From positions 1,441,408 through 1,505,407 of the forward strand of contig NC_012115.1 of NCBI RefSeq assembly GCF_000021725.1: a DNA stretch of 64,000 nucleotides, given 5' to 3'. Within the stretch, counting starts at the first letter, position 1. Each line of letters starts with the position of its first letter. Both the position numbers and the translations under genes were made by a program. Positions 46,001 to 56,276 of the stretch are shown here, one piece after another. The DNA is from Nautilia profundicola AmH. Its GTDB lineage: Bacteria; Campylobacterota; Campylobacteria; Campylobacterales; Nautiliaceae. The notes beneath the pieces are model-generated. The model saw only the letters and a list, made by a program, of their open reading frames with translations, was not told where the DNA came from and did not search any database.

Positions 46001-47773
46001 TTACTCAACTGTTACGGATTTTGCCAAATTCCTTGGCATATCCACATCATTGCCCATTCTTACAGCTACTTCTAATGCTAAAAGCTGTGTTATTACCATC
46101 ATTTCAAAAAACTCTATCATAGGATGATTACTATTTTTAATTTTAACAAAATCGTCAGTCATTTCTATAAATTCACTTGATATTGTTAGGACTGTAGCAT
46201 CTCTTGCGACTAATTCTTCAATATTGGATTTTGTTTTTTCATACAGTATGTTCTTACTTAAAAGTGCAACAACAAAAAGTTCAGGGTCAGCCAATGCAAT
46301 AGGACCGTGCTTCATCTCTCCCGCCGGATATCCTTCAGCATGAATATAGCTTATTTCTTTAAGTTTAAGTGCACCTTCGAGTGCTAACGGGAAAAATATA
46401 TCCCTTCCTATAAAGAAAAACCCGTGTCCATGCAGGTATCTTTTTGAAAGTCTTTTTATCTTTTCATGTAATGCGGTATCAACTTTAGTAGCTTCGATAG
46501 CGGAATTTATAGCTTCATACTCATTTATATCGCCCAAATAATTACTAAGCATCCATAATGTCATAACCTGTGTTGCAAACGCTTTGGTAGACGCCACTCC
46601 TTTTTCTATTCCGGCTCTGAGCAATATTGTTTTATCAGCCACTCTTACAATAGAAGAATTATCCACATTACAAAGCGCCAATGTTTTAAGCCCGGCTTCC
46701 TTTGCCATTTTAAGAGTTTCAAGGGTGTCAGCCGTTTCACCTGACTGAGAAATAACTATAAAAAGAGTATCTTTTGTAAGAAGTGGGTTTCTGTATCTCA
46801 GTTCACTTGCAACCTCTACATCAACTCTTATTTTCGCATTCCTCTCTATCAGATACTTTCCTACAAGTCCCGCATGATAGCTTGTCCCGCATGCACTTAT
46901 TATAATATTGTTGATTCCATTAAAAAAACTTTTATCCACTTCGTCGAATTTAATACCGTCTTCGGTGTTTCTGCCAAGTATAGTTTCTTTTAAAATATCA
47001 AACTGCTCATATATCTCTTTTTCCATATAAAATCTGAATCCGCCTTTTTTTGCAGACTCTTTATCGGTAGGCAAATCTTTAAATTCAGGAGATATCATTA
47101 AATTTTTTTGAAATATATGAATTTCATTTTCAGTAACGTACCCATATTCTCCGTCTTCTAAATAATGAGCCTGCTTCGCGTACCCTATTAAAGGTGCGTC
47201 TGAAGATGCAAAATAGATACCTTTAGAGTTTTTGGCAACTATTAGAGGAGAACCTTTTTTCGCAAAAAAAATTTTATCAGGCTCTTTTTTGGTAATAAGT
47301 AGTATCGCGTAAGCGCCGTCTATTTTTTCAATTGTTTTTTTAAACGCCTCAAAAGGATCTCCGTTACAAAAATATTCAAACAGTTTTACAATTACTTCCG
47401 TATCGGTTTGGGACACGAAATTTATGTTTTTTTCCTCTAAAAACTTTTTAATTTCCTGATAGTTTTCAATAATTCCATTATGAACCACAGCGCTGAACTG
47501 TCCGGTATGGGGATGAGCGTTTATTTCCGTAGGTTTTCCGTGTGTCGCCCACCTTGTGTGTCCTATTCCGAGTTTAGGATTTTCAAATTTAACCTGATCA
47601 AGCTTTCTTTCAAGGTTTTTCAGCTTTCCTACTGCTTTTATTACTTTTATTTCTTTATTGTCTATAATAGCAATACCGGCACTGTCGTATCCTCTGTATT
47701 CGAGTTCTTTTAACCCTTCTATTAAGTATTTTTGAGGTTTTTCGATACCGATACATCCAACAATACCGCACAT
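46001..47773 (-). CDS. glmS: Glucosamine-6-phosphate synthase GlmS
   Basis: Makes glucosamine-6-P from fructose-6-P and glutamine, feeding peptidoglycan, lipid A and Pse synthesis. The 590-residue protein begins MCGIVGCIG with the catalytic Cys at residue 2, followed by two SIS domains (SACGTSYHAG, SQSGETADTL, and HGPIALADPE) and ends DMPRNLAKSVTVE. The ATG overlaps the galU stop. Confidence 0.96.
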   Translation of the reverse strand: MCGIVGCIGIEKPQKYLIEGLKELEYRGYDSAGIAIIDNKEIKVIKAVGKLKNLERKLDQVKFENPKLGIGHTRWATHGKPTEINAHPHTGQFSAVVHNGIIENYQEIKKFLEEKNINFVSQTDTEVIVKLFEYFCNGDPFEAFKKTIEKIDGAYAILLITKKEPDKIFFAKKGSPLIVAKNSKGIYFASSDAPLIGYAKQAHYLEDGEYGYVTENEIHIFQKNLMISPEFKDLPTDKESAKKGGFRFYMEKEIYEQFDILKETILGRNTEDGIKFDEVDKSFFNGINNIIISACGTSYHAGLVGKYLIERNAKIRVDVEVASELRYRNPLLTKDTLFIVISQSGETADTLETLKMAKEAGLKTLALCNVDNSSIVRVADKTILLRAGIEKGVASTKAFATQVMTLWMLSNYLGDINEYEAINSAIEATKVDTALHEKIKRLSKRYLHGHGFFFIGRDIFFPLALEGALKLKEISYIHAEGYPAGEMKHGPIALADPELFVVALLSKNILYEKTKSNIEELVARDATVLTISSEFIEMTDDFVKIKNSNHPMIEFFEMMVITQLLALEVAVRMGNDVDMPRNLAKSVTVE

Positions 47774-48585
47774 TATTTAAATTCCTTCTCATAAAAATAA
47801 TTAGTTGCCTCAATAAACCCTTTTACACTTCCGCAGTCAAATCTTTTACCTTTGAATTTATACGCTATTACCATTCCTTCTTTTGCCTGTTTTAAAAGAG
47901 CGTCTGTAAGCTGTATTTCCCCTCCTCGTCCTGGTTTAGTGATTTTTAACAGATCAAAAATATCAGGTGTAAGTATATATCTTCCTATTATCGCTAAATT
48001 ACTCGGTGCTTTATCCACATCCGGTTTTTCAACCATATCATCCACCATATACACACCTTCTTCTATCTCTCTTCCGGCTATTACTCCGTATTTATTCACC
48101 TCTTCTTTCGGTACTTCTTCTATTGCTACGATTGTACATTTGAATTTGTTATATAGTTTCACCATTTGGGTTAATACATCGCCTTCACATAAATCATCCG
48201 CAAGCACCACCGCAAAAGGATTATCCCCTATTAAAGGTTCCCCTGTAAGCACCGCGTGCCCAAGTCCTAACATCTCTTTTTGTCTTACGTATGTAAATGT
48301 GCATTTGTTTATCATTTCATTAGTTTCGTGTAAAAGTTTCGCTTTACTCGAGTCTTTTATTTTCTCTTCAAGCTCGGGTGAAAAATCCAAATAATCTTCA
48401 ATAGCTCTTTTGTTTCTTCCTGTTACAAACCCTATTTCATTTATACCGGCATTCATACATTCCATTATTCCGTAATGAATTAGAGGTTTGTTTACCACAG
48501 GTAACATCTCTTTTGGTACCGATTTTGTAGCCGGTAAAAATCTCGTACCGTACCCCGCAGCCGGAAATAAAGCTTTTTTAATCAT
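47773..48585 (-). CDS. galU: UTP-glucose-1-phosphate uridylyltransferase GalU
   Basis: Makes UDP-glucose for surface glycans. The 270-residue nucleotidyltransferase begins MIKKALFPAAGYGTRFLPATK with the signature GYGTR, then LGLGHAVL and VEKPDVDKAPS near residue 165. I start at ATG 48585 because GGAG lies 5 bases upstream; a TTG one codon earlier is closer to GGAG than is usual. The start overlaps the antiporter stop as TGATG. Confidence 0.94.
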   Translation of the reverse strand: MIKKALFPAAGYGTRFLPATKSVPKEMLPVVNKPLIHYGIMECMNAGINEIGFVTGRNKRAIEDYLDFSPELEEKIKDSSKAKLLHETNEMINKCTFTYVRQKEMLGLGHAVLTGEPLIGDNPFAVVLADDLCEGDVLTQMVKLYNKFKCTIVAIEEVPKEEVNKYGVIAGREIEEGVYMVDDMVEKPDVDKAPSNLAIIGRYILTPDIFDLLKITKPGRGGEIQLTDALLKQAKEGMVIAYKFKGKRFDCGSVKGFIEATNYFYEKEFK

Positions 48586-50195
48586 CAATTCTCCTTTAAA
48601 TCACATTTTAATGATAAATCTATAAGTTTTTGTGCAAGTTCTTTACTTTTATCAATAACATACACGTTGTGGTTCGAATAAAACTCTTTTTCAACATCGG
48701 AATCCGTTAAAACAATTATATTCAAATTAGGATTGATATCTAAGATATTTTCAACAATCATATGCGTATGATCTTCATTTTGTGTAGTTATGATAACCGC
48801 ACTCGCGTCTTCAATATTCAAACTCTCCAGAACTTTTTTATTCGCTGCGTTTCCGAATATTACATTATCACCGTTTTTAAGACCTTTTTTTACCTCTTCT
48901 ATCTGTTTATCAATAGCTACATACGGTATACCCGCATTTGTAAGCTTTTTTGCAACCCTTTGACCAATTTTGTCATATCCTATTAAAATAATATGCCCAG
49001 CTGTTTTAGCGGGTTTTAACATAAATTCCTCAAAGTCCTGTATATCTTTATCAAAAATATCTGCAATTTTGTAAATATATCTTACAATAAACGGTGTTAA
49101 AACCATCGAAATCACGGTAGCAACTACAAGTTTTTGCAACAAATCCGATTCAACAAGATTATGTTTACTCATTAAGGCGAATATTACAAAAGCGAATTCA
49201 CCTATTTGTGAAAGCGTAAATGCGGTTTTAATAGCAATACGATTGTGTTTTACAAAGTATTTAAGCATCAGATATATTACCCCGGCTTTTGCAAACATAA
49301 ACGCCACAGTCATTAAAAGAATTGTAAAAATATTATTAATTACAAAATGCAAATCCACCATTAATCCTACAGAAATAAAAAACACCCCAAGTAATATATC
49401 CCTAAACGGTACCAAATCCGCTTCAATCTGATATTTGTACTTCGTTTCACTAAGAATCATCCCCGCAAGAAACGCACCAAGCGAATAGCTAAGCCCGAAA
49501 AAATGTGCAATTTCCGCCGCGGTCAATACAACAAGAAGTACTGTTGCTATAAAAATTTCATCCGATTTCGTTTTTGTGGCATGCGAAATAACAAACGGCG
49601 CAATATATTTACCGTATATCCATATAAAAGCCCCTAAAGCGGCAAAACCGCCTAATGTTTTTAAAATAAGCTGTGTTAAATTTGCATCTTTGTTTACAAT
49701 AATCGAAATTGCAATAAGTATTGGAATCACCGCAATATCTTGAAAAAGTAAAATTCCAAGCGATATACGTCCGTATGGTTTTGAAATTTCTCTATTTTCA
49801 TTTAAAAGCTTTAAAACGATAGCGGTAGAACTAAGTGCTATAGCCGCACCTATAATAAATGCTATTCTAACATCAAGACCTAAAGCCAACCAGAAAAACA
49901 GTCCGAAAAAACCGCTTACAAGAACCATTTCTGCAATACCGAAACCGAAAACCTCTTTTTTCATTGATTTTAGTTTTTCGGGAGAAAACTCAAGCCCTAT
50001 CATAAACATTAAAAATACAATTCCCATTTCAGCTATAAGCTCAATTGTATGTTTATCGATATCAAATATATTGCTGACAATCACACCAGTAAATATATAG
50101 CCTATAATAGGAGGTATTTTATACCTTGCAAAAGGTATATTAAAACTTAACGCAATAAACAATAATACAATAACAATTAAAACGGGACTAACCAT
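48585..50195 (-). CDS. CPA2-family cation/proton antiporter with TrkA-N domain
   Basis: A 536-residue KefB/YbaL-like antiporter with about 12 membrane helices (residues 1-370): EFSPEKLKSM and the SSTAIVLKLL motif are typical CPA2 features. A cytosolic TrkA-N domain follows (HIILIGYDKIGQRVAKKL, with an intact GxGxxG-like GYDKIG near residue 408). Exchanges K+ or Na+ for protons. Overlaps yjbQ by 8 bases and galU by 1. Confidence 0.9.
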   Translation of the reverse strand: MVSPVLIVIVLLFIALSFNIPFARYKIPPIIGYIFTGVIVSNIFDIDKHTIELIAEMGIVFLMFMIGLEFSPEKLKSMKKEVFGFGIAEMVLVSGFFGLFFWLALGLDVRIAFIIGAAIALSSTAIVLKLLNENREISKPYGRISLGILLFQDIAVIPILIAISIIVNKDANLTQLILKTLGGFAALGAFIWIYGKYIAPFVISHATKTKSDEIFIATVLLVVLTAAEIAHFFGLSYSLGAFLAGMILSETKYKYQIEADLVPFRDILLGVFFISVGLMVDLHFVINNIFTILLMTVAFMFAKAGVIYLMLKYFVKHNRIAIKTAFTLSQIGEFAFVIFALMSKHNLVESDLLQKLVVATVISMVLTPFIVRYIYKIADIFDKDIQDFEEFMLKPAKTAGHIILIGYDKIGQRVAKKLTNAGIPYVAIDKQIEEVKKGLKNGDNVIFGNAANKKVLESLNIEDASAVIITTQNEDHTHMIVENILDINPNLNIIVLTDSDVEKEFYSNHNVYVIDKSKELAQKLIDLSLKCDLKEN

Positions 50196-50574
50196 TAATT
50201 GCCTTAATAATCACATTTCTTTCTCTCGGTCCGTCAAACTCCACTAAAAATATGCCCTGCCAGTCACCAAGAACCACATTAGCATTTTCCACTATTAATG
50301 TAAGATTGCTTCTTAAAAATGCGGCTTTAAGATGAGCTCTCGCATTCGAATGAGAATAATCCCTGTATGGTACGATATCTTTTAACATTCCTAATAAGTC
50401 TCTTCTAAGAGTAGCGTCACTCTTTTCAAAAATAATTACACTTGCGGTGGAGTGAGGACAAAATACTGTTACAATTCCATCTTTCACCCCGCTTTTTATA
50501 ACAGCCTCTTTTATTTCGTTAGTAATATCTATTACTTCCGATTTGTAATTGGTTTTGAATTTAAGCTTTTGCAT
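50188..50574 (-). CDS. yjbQ: YjbQ/UPF0047 family protein
   Basis: A 128-residue member of the YjbQ family: GIVTVFCPHSTASVIIFE and AHLKAAFLRSNLTLIVENANVVLGDWQGIFLVEFDGPRERNV carry the conserved His and Gly-Trp-Gln. Family members show weak thiamine-phosphate synthase activity; the real role is not known. Confidence 0.9.
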   Translation of the reverse strand: MQKLKFKTNYKSEVIDITNEIKEAVIKSGVKDGIVTVFCPHSTASVIIFEKSDATLRRDLLGMLKDIVPYRDYSHSNARAHLKAAFLRSNLTLIVENANVVLGDWQGIFLVEFDGPRERNVIIKAING

Positions 50575-50596
50575 ACCTTCTCCTTTTTAGTAAATA

Positions 50597-51358
50597 TTAT
50601 TTTTTTCTTTCAGCTTCTTTGTGTAAAAATTCTTTTAATAATTTATACTCTTTTTTATCAAAATATCTGGTTTTACCGGTTGGCAACGCATTTAAACTAA
50701 CCCATCCGTAAGAAAGTCTTTTTAAATCCACAACTTCACTTCCGAAATTTGCAAAAAATCTTCTAAGCTCTCTATTTTTACCTTCTCCGATTGCTACTTT
50801 AAGTGTTGAATATTTCGGAGTGTTTTTAATAATCTGAGCACTTAAAAACGGTTTTAAAACCATTTTTTTAATTTCATTTTCTTCATGCGCCCCCGCATCT
50901 CCTACCTCAACGCCGTTTTGCATAGCTTCAATCATTTTATCGGTTATTTCACCCTTGATTTTAAGTTTATATACTCTCGGAAGATCAGAATTCATAAGCG
51001 CATGGGCAACTTTTGGCGAATCTGTTAAAATCAACAGTCCTTCACTGTTAAAATCAAGTCTTCCTACCGGTATAAAATGTCTGTATTTTTTAGGCAGGGA
51101 ATCATATATTGTTTTTCTTCCTCTGTCATCTTTTTTGGTTACAAGCTCACCTCTTGGCTTGTTATATACAATACAAGTATATTTCGTACTTTTTTTAACA
51201 GGTTTTCCGTTTACGGCAACTTTATCACCCTCTTCCACTTCGAAACCGGGTTCTTTTATAACACGTCCGTTAACTTTAACACGCCCGTCAAATATAAGCT
51301 TGTCAGCTTCTCTTCTTGAATAAGTCGTATGATGACTTATAAATTTATTTAATCTCAC
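50597..51358 (-). CDS. rluB: RluB-type 23S rRNA pseudouridine synthase
   Basis: Modifies a uridine of 23S rRNA. The 253-residue protein has an N-terminal S4 domain (RLNKFISHHTTYSRREADKLI), the catalytic motif GRLDFNSEGLLILT with the Asp near residue 108, and ends with the RsuA-family KxNRELRRFF segment (EGKNRELRRFF). Starts at GTG with AAAGGA upstream. Confidence 0.9.
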   Translation of the reverse strand: MRLNKFISHHTTYSRREADKLIFDGRVKVNGRVIKEPGFEVEEGDKVAVNGKPVKKSTKYTCIVYNKPRGELVTKKDDRGRKTIYDSLPKKYRHFIPVGRLDFNSEGLLILTDSPKVAHALMNSDLPRVYKLKIKGEITDKMIEAMQNGVEVGDAGAHEENEIKKMVLKPFLSAQIIKNTPKYSTLKVAIGEGKNRELRRFFANFGSEVVDLKRLSYGWVSLNALPTGKTRYFDKKEYKLLKEFLHKEAERKK

Positions 51359-51416
51359 TTTTTTCCTTTATTTCTATACATAAATTTTTCTCCATCCCTT
51401 TATCCCCTTTTTTTTC

Positions 51417-51459
51417 TCTTCACCACTTCACAACTTACCCACTTCACCACTTATTACTT
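51417..51459. repeat. ACTTCAC/ACTTAC array over the kdsD stop
   Basis: ACTTCAC, ACTTACC, ACTTCAC, ACTTATT, ACTTAAT start at 51425, 51433, 51441, 51449 and 51456 (8/8/8/7 steps). The kdsD stop codon is inside. Same family as the array at 41238. Confidence 0.7.
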
Positions 51460-52398
51460 AATTCCCGCTTCCACCAAGTTATGGATATGTATAACACCGG
51501 CAATATTGCCGTTTTCGTCCGTTACAGGCAGAAACTGTATCTTATTGTCTTCCATAAACTTAAGTGCATCTGCAGCAAGCACTTCTTTAGATATCGTTTT
51601 AGGATCAATAGTTGCAAAATCTATCGCTTTTGCTTTTAAGTCGAATTTATCACTCATCATTGCTCTTCTTAAATCCCCGTCACTGAGAATTGCTTTTACT
51701 CTCTTATTATCCAAAAACAATACGTGTCCAAGCTTACCTTCAGTCATTTTAATAATCGCTTCTTGAAGCGTATCATCTTCATCAGCTACAGGGAACTCTC
51801 TTTTCATAAGATCTTTTACTTTTACAAACAGTTTTTTCCCAAGACTTCCTCCGGGATGAAACGAAGCAAAATCTTCTTTTGTAAAATTCCTTTTTTTCAT
51901 AAGGCATACGGCCAATGCATCCCCCATAGCAAGAGTAAGTGTCGTCGAACTTGTAGGAGCTATATTTAGCGGACAGGCTTCTTTATTAACATGAATGTTT
52001 AAAACCACATCCGCATATCTCGCAAGAGTTGAATTCATTTTCCCTGTCATGGCTATTAAAGGAACTTCGAATCTTTTAATATGAGGAAGAATTTTAATAA
52101 GCTCTTCACTCTCTCCAGAGTAACTAATAGCCAAAACACTGTCGTCTTTCGTAATCATTCCAAGATCTCCATGTAAAGCCTCAGTAGGATGTAAAAAGAA
52201 ACTGGGAGTCCCGGTACTTGCCAATGTTGCAGCGATTTTAGAGCCAATTAGCCCAGATTTTCCTACTCCTGTTACAATTAACTTACCTTTGGTGTTATAA
52301 GCTATTTCAACAGCTTTTTCAATACCTTCAACACTTGCGTTTAAAAGCTCGTTTGCCTCTATTTCAAGTACTTCTCTTGCTATTTTTTTAAAATCCAC
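51454..52398 (-). CDS. kdsD: Arabinose-5-phosphate isomerase KdsD (KpsF/GutQ family)
   Basis: Converts ribulose-5-P to arabinose-5-P for KDO synthesis. The 314-residue protein has a SIS domain (TGVGKSGLIGSKIAATLASTGTPS, HPTEALHGDLGM) and two CBS domains (residues 195-314). I start at GTG 52398, preceded by AAGGGA and a TATAAT box; a longer frame to ATG 52470 would begin upstream of that promoter and adds a stretch unlike the family. Confidence 0.92.
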   Translation of the reverse strand: MDFKKIAREVLEIEANELLNASVEGIEKAVEIAYNTKGKLIVTGVGKSGLIGSKIAATLASTGTPSFFLHPTEALHGDLGMITKDDSVLAISYSGESEELIKILPHIKRFEVPLIAMTGKMNSTLARYADVVLNIHVNKEACPLNIAPTSSTTLTLAMGDALAVCLMKKRNFTKEDFASFHPGGSLGKKLFVKVKDLMKREFPVADEDDTLQEAIIKMTEGKLGHVLFLDNKRVKAILSDGDLRRAMMSDKFDLKAKAIDFATIDPKTISKEVLAADALKFMEDNKIQFLPVTDENGNIAGVIHIHNLVEAGIK

Positions 52399-52417
52399 AA
52401 ATTCCCTTTTTAATGTA

Positions 52418-52423
52418 ATTATA
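52418..52423 (-). promoter_or_regulatory. -10 box for kdsD-rluB
   Basis: TATAAT on the minus strand (TTTTGATATAATTAC), 20 bases before the GTG start. Confidence 0.5.
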
Positions 52424-52566
52424 TCAAAACAAGTTACGATATTATGTAGGAATATTCGATGATTTATCACTTATTTTTTCCTTATTTATTGAATATTTAT
52501 GTTACTTTTTCACACATATGTTTAAATATATATTTTTAAAATGTAACTATTTGTAAAAATAAGAGT

Positions 52567-52572
52567 TATAAT
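52567..52572 (+). promoter_or_regulatory. Possible -10 box for acnB
   Basis: TATAAT in AGAGTTATAATTCAA, 21 bases before the ATG. The leader would be short but includes the AAAAGGA site. Confidence 0.4.
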
Positions 52573-52592
52573 TCAAACAAAAAAGGATTCTC

Positions 52593-55187
52593 ATGAGTTT
52601 CATTGAAGAATACAAAAAACACACTGAAGAAAGAGCAAAACTTGGAATTCCTCCATTACCTCTAACTGCTGAGCAGACTGCTGAGCTTGTTGAACTTCTT
52701 AAAAAAGTTCCTATTGTTGAAGAAGAATACTTAATGGATCTTTTCCTAAACCACATCAACCCTGGTGTTGACGACGCGGCATATGTAAAAGCTGCATTTT
52801 TAAACGACATCGTTCAAGGTAAAACAAGCTCTCCTGCAATTTCTAAAAAAAGAGCTGTTGAGATCCTTGGTACAATGCTTGGAGGTTACAACGTAAAACC
52901 TCTAATCGACGCACTGAGCCACGAAGATGAAGAAGTGGCACAGGAAGCTGCAAACCAGCTTAAAAACACTCTACTTGTTTACGACGCATTCCATGATGTT
53001 GAAGATTTGGCTAAAGCCGGAAACAAATACGCAAAAGAAGTGCTTGAAAGCTGGGCAAACGCTGAATGGTTTACTACTAAACCTAAACTTCCTGAAAGTA
53101 TTAAAGCGGTAGTTTTCAAAGTTCCGGGTGAGACAAACACAGACGACCTTTCACCGGCAAGTGAAGCATTTACAAGAAGTGACATTCCTTTGCATGCACT
53201 ATCTATGTTAAAAGCAAAAATGCCAAACGCACTTGAAACTATTGAAGAGCTTAAAAAAACAGGTCACCCTGTAGCGTTCGTAGGTGACGTTGTGGGTACC
53301 GGTAGTTCAAGAAAATCAGCGGCAAACTCTGTAATCTGGCACATCGGTGAAGAAATCCCTTATGTTCCGAACAAAAAAAGAGGCGGTATCGTAATCGGCG
53401 GTGTTATCGCGCCTATTTTCTTCAATACATGTGAAGACGCGGGAGCACTTCCAATCGAAGCACCTGTTGAAAATCTTGAAACAGGCGATGTTATCGAAAT
53501 CAGACCATATGAAGGTAAAATCCTTAAAAACGGTGAAGTTGTTAGTGAATTTAAACTTAAGCCAAACACACTTCCGGATGAAGTACAAGCAGGTGGTAGG
53601 GTTCCGCTAATTATCGGTAAAAACCTAACTAAAAAAGCAAGAGAATCTCTTGGCTTAAATCCTGATACAGATATTTTCACAAAACCTGAACAGCCGGAAG
53701 ACAAAAAAGGTGTGGGTTATACGCTTGCTCAAAAAATCATCGGTAAAGCATGCGGAATGGAAGGCGTTAGACCAGGTATGTACGTTGAGCCTACATGTGC
53801 AACAGTAGGTAGCCAGGATACTACAGGTGCGATGACAAGAGACGAAATCAAAGAACTTGCGGCACTTGGATTTAATGCAGACCTTGTAATGCAGAGTTTC
53901 TGTCACACAGCTGCATATCCAAAACCTGCGGATATCAAACTGCACCACACTCTTCCTGCGTTTATTACAAGCAGAGGCGGTGTTGCACTAAGACCTGGTG
54001 ACGGTGTTATCCACTCATGGCTTAACAGAATGATCCTGCCTGATACACTCGGTACAGGTGGAGATTCACATACAAGATTCCCTATGGGTATTTCATTCCC
54101 GGCTGGGTCTGGACTTGTTGCTTTTGCAGCGGTTACAGGAAGTATGCCTCTAAACGTACCTGAGAGTGTACTTGTTAGATTCAAAGGTGAGCTTCAGCCT
54201 GGTATCACTCTAAGAGACCTTGTAAACGCAATCCCATACTTTGCAATAAAAGAAGGACTACTAACAGTTGAAAAGAAAAACAAAAAGAACGTATTTAACG
54301 GTAGAATCCTTGAAATCGAAGGTGATATTATCAGAAACCTTACAATCGAGCAGGCATTCGAACTTGCCGACGCTTCAGCTGAAAGAAGTGCGGCTGCATG
54401 TACGGTAGACGTAAGTGAAGATCAGGTTGCTGAGTACCTAAAATCAAACATCAAACTTCTTGAAGCTATGATTGAAGCGGGATATGAAGATAAAAGAACA
54501 ATCCAAAGAAGAATCGATAAAATGAAAGAGTGGTTAGATAACCCTACTCTTCTAAGAGCAGATAAAGACGCTGAATATGCAGCTGTTATCGAAATCGACC
54601 TAAATGAAATTACTGAACCTATCGTTGCATGTCCGAACGATCCTGATGACGTTGCAACAATTTCTGAAGTACTTGCAGACAGCAACAGACCTCACAAAAT
54701 CGACGAAGTATTTATCGGAAGCTGTATGACAAACATCGGTCACTACAGAGCTGCAGGTGAAATCCTGCAAGGTGAAGGTCAGGTGCCTACAAGACTTTGG
54801 ATCGCACCTCCTACAAAAATGGATAAAGAACAGCTTACTGAAGAAGGATATTACTCAATCTTTGGTCAGGCGGGTGCAAGAATCGAAATCCCTGGATGTT
54901 CATTATGTATGGGTAACCAGGCAAGAGTTGCGGACAACGCAAACGTATTTTCAACATCAACAAGAAACTTCGACAACAGACTTGGTAAAGGTGCAAAAGT
55001 TTACCTTGGAAGTGCAGAGCTTGCAGCTGTAACTGCAATGCTTGGAAGAATTCCTACTAAAGAAGAATACCTTGAAATTGTAGAGAAAAAACTTGCAGGA
55101 AAAGAAGATAAAGTTTACAAATACCTATACTTCCATGAAATGCCTGAAGACTACGTTAGAAAAATGCTAAGCTTAACGCTTCAGTAA
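52593..55187 (+). CDS. acnB: Aconitate hydratase B
   Basis: Interconverts citrate and isocitrate, in Campylobacterota often in the reductive TCA cycle. The 864-residue protein has the HEAT-like AcnB N-terminal domain (residues 1-155), the swivel domain ([26 protein letters not shown]) ahead of the main catalytic domains, which is the AcnB order, and the cluster cysteines in GSCMTNIG (near 710) and CSLCMGNQ (769 and 772). It stands alone with strong codon bias, suggesting high expression. Confidence 0.97.
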   Translation: MSFIEEYKKHTEERAKLGIPPLPLTAEQTAELVELLKKVPIVEEEYLMDLFLNHINPGVDDAAYVKAAFLNDIVQGKTSSPAISKKRAVEILGTMLGGYNVKPLIDALSHEDEEVAQEAANQLKNTLLVYDAFHDVEDLAKAGNKYAKEVLESWANAEWFTTKPKLPESIKAVVFKVPGETNTDDLSPASEAFTRSDIPLHALSMLKAKMPNALETIEELKKTGHPVAFVGDVVGTGSSRKSAANSVIWHIGEEIPYVPNKKRGGIVIGGVIAPIFFNTCEDAGALPIEAPVENLETGDVIEIRPYEGKILKNGEVVSEFKLKPNTLPDEVQAGGRVPLIIGKNLTKKARESLGLNPDTDIFTKPEQPEDKKGVGYTLAQKIIGKACGMEGVRPGMYVEPTCATVGSQDTTGAMTRDEIKELAALGFNADLVMQSFCHTAAYPKPADIKLHHTLPAFITSRGGVALRPGDGVIHSWLNRMILPDTLGTGGDSHTRFPMGISFPAGSGLVAFAAVTGSMPLNVPESVLVRFKGELQPGITLRDLVNAIPYFAIKEGLLTVEKKNKKNVFNGRILEIEGDIIRNLTIEQAFELADASAERSAAACTVDVSEDQVAEYLKSNIKLLEAMIEAGYEDKRTIQRRIDKMKEWLDNPTLLRADKDAEYAAVIEIDLNEITEPIVACPNDPDDVATISEVLADSNRPHKIDEVFIGSCMTNIGHYRAAGEILQGEGQVPTRLWIAPPTKMDKEQLTEEGYYSIFGQAGARIEIPGCSLCMGNQARVADNANVFSTSTRNFDNRLGKGAKVYLGSAELAAVTAMLGRIPTKEEYLEIVEKKLAGKEDKVYKYLYFHEMPEDYVRKMLSLTLQ

Positions 55188-55372
55188 TTTTTCTTTTTCT
55201 TTTTTTATTTCAAAATTTCACTTACCACTTTCTAAATTAAATACAAATCTTTATCTTAAAACAATATTTTTCTTTAAACACACAAATCAATAAAACCTAT
55301 ACTTCTTTACTAAATACTTTTATGAGCAGTGTATATAATCAAATTATACTTATACAACCGTCACACAATATT

Positions 55373-55500
55373 AGTGTCTGGCTCCATTTCTATACGTTAG
55401 ATCTTTTCACCCTCATTTTCCATTGCCCAATTTTACATTTAACATCTTTTTTTTCCTATCTTTTCCTCATCTCCACCCTAACTATTGGTGCCTGACACTT
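55373..55500. repeat. Composite element: inverted REP-like motifs around a heptad array
   Basis: The left end is AGTGTCTGGCTCC (55373-55385) and the right end GGTGCCTGACACTT (55487-55500); the reverse complement of the right end matches the left at 10 of 12 core positions. Inside, heptads CCTCATT, TTCCATT, GCCCAAT, TTTACAT, TTAACAT run from 55411 to 55445. Confidence 0.55.
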
Positions 55501-55524
55501 ATTAAAACAAAAGATCTGCATAAC

Positions 55525-55539
55525 TCCCTTTTTAAGGGA
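55525..55539. terminator. Weak stem-loop, possible shared terminator
   Basis: TCCCTT and AAGGGA pair across a three-base loop between the convergent acnB and DUF445 genes. Neither side has a convincing U-run. Confidence 0.3.
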
Positions 55540-55556
55540 ATTATGACTTTTAATTA

Positions 55557-56276
55557 TTACATATTGGTAACAACGAAATACTGGACAAATCCTATTATCG
55601 CACCAAGTGCCGCACCTGCAAAATTTATAAAACTGAAATGTTTTTTCATTAGTGAAAAAAGCATATCTTCAAGTGTTTTTTCATCGAAATTTGAAACTCT
55701 CTCCTCTACGATTTTATCAATATTGGCTTTTATAAAAATTTTAGGAACCTCATCTTCGAGAAACGAAACTATTTCGTTTTTGATAATGTCTTTTGTTTTG
55801 TCTGAGTTTAATATGTCACTCACCTTCACATCAAAATCCACACTATCAAAAACAGACTTTATCATATTTCCGCTTACAAAACTTGCAAACATTGGAAACT
55901 TTTCTGCTACAAACTTTTCTATAAAAGATGAGATTTTTTCAACAATTTCCTCTTTTTCCATAAATTCAGTTACTTTTTTATCCAAAATCTTTTCAATTTT
56001 CGCATCGATAAAATTAACGATTTCTTCTTTTACTTCTTTTTGAGAAATTATTTTTTTAATCTCATCTTCACTTAGTATGTAATCCCTTACAACTTCCCCG
56101 ACTTTTCTTGCCAGAGCTTCTTTTTCTCTTGGAATCACTCCCTGGGGAAAAACAGTAAAACCGCCTATTTTTAAAGGCTTATAAGGTCTGAAAAGAAGTT
56201 TTATGGCAACATAGTTGGTTACATACCCAATTAATGCCCCGATACCTATGCTGCTTGCTAAAACGGCTGCATTCAT
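55557..56276 (-). CDS. DUF445-family membrane protein
   Basis: A 239-residue protein with an N-terminal helix (SSIGIGALIGYVTNYVAIKLLFRP, the DUF445 signature), a helical middle (EDEIKK..., coiled coil), and a C-terminal helix (GAALGAIIGFVQYFVV). Function unknown. ATGA overlap with the upstream ArsC-like gene. Confidence 0.8.
   Translation of the reverse strand: MNAAVLASSIGIGALIGYVTNYVAIKLLFRPYKPLKIGGFTVFPQGVIPREKEALARKVGEVVRDYILSEDEIKKIISQKEVKEEIVNFIDAKIEKILDKKVTEFMEKEEIVEKISSFIEKFVAEKFPMFASFVSGNMIKSVFDSVDFDVKVSDILNSDKTKDIIKNEIVSFLEDEVPKIFIKANIDKIVEERVSNFDEKTLEDMLFSLMKKHFSFINFAGAALGAIIGFVQYFVVTNM

Larger units (their letters stand above)
55188..55556. other. 369-base intergenic region between acnB and DUF445 gene
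   Basis: The largest gap in the window. It begins with a T-rich stretch after the acnB stop, then AT-rich DNA with nothing recognised to about 55370. Two inverted REP-like motifs at 55373 and 55487 enclose a heptad array. A short stem TCCCTT-TTT-AAGGGA lies at 55525-55539. No convincing ORF or RNA gene seen. Confidence 0.7.

Noticed and set aside
52399-52470. Longer kdsD start at ATG 52470
   Set aside because: The extension precedes the TATAAT box and is unlike the family; GTG 52398 has a ribosome site.
55423-56043. 206-codon plus-strand open frame
   Set aside because: It is the antisense of the DUF445 gene plus repeat DNA and is Phe/Ser-rich low complexity, without a ribosome site.
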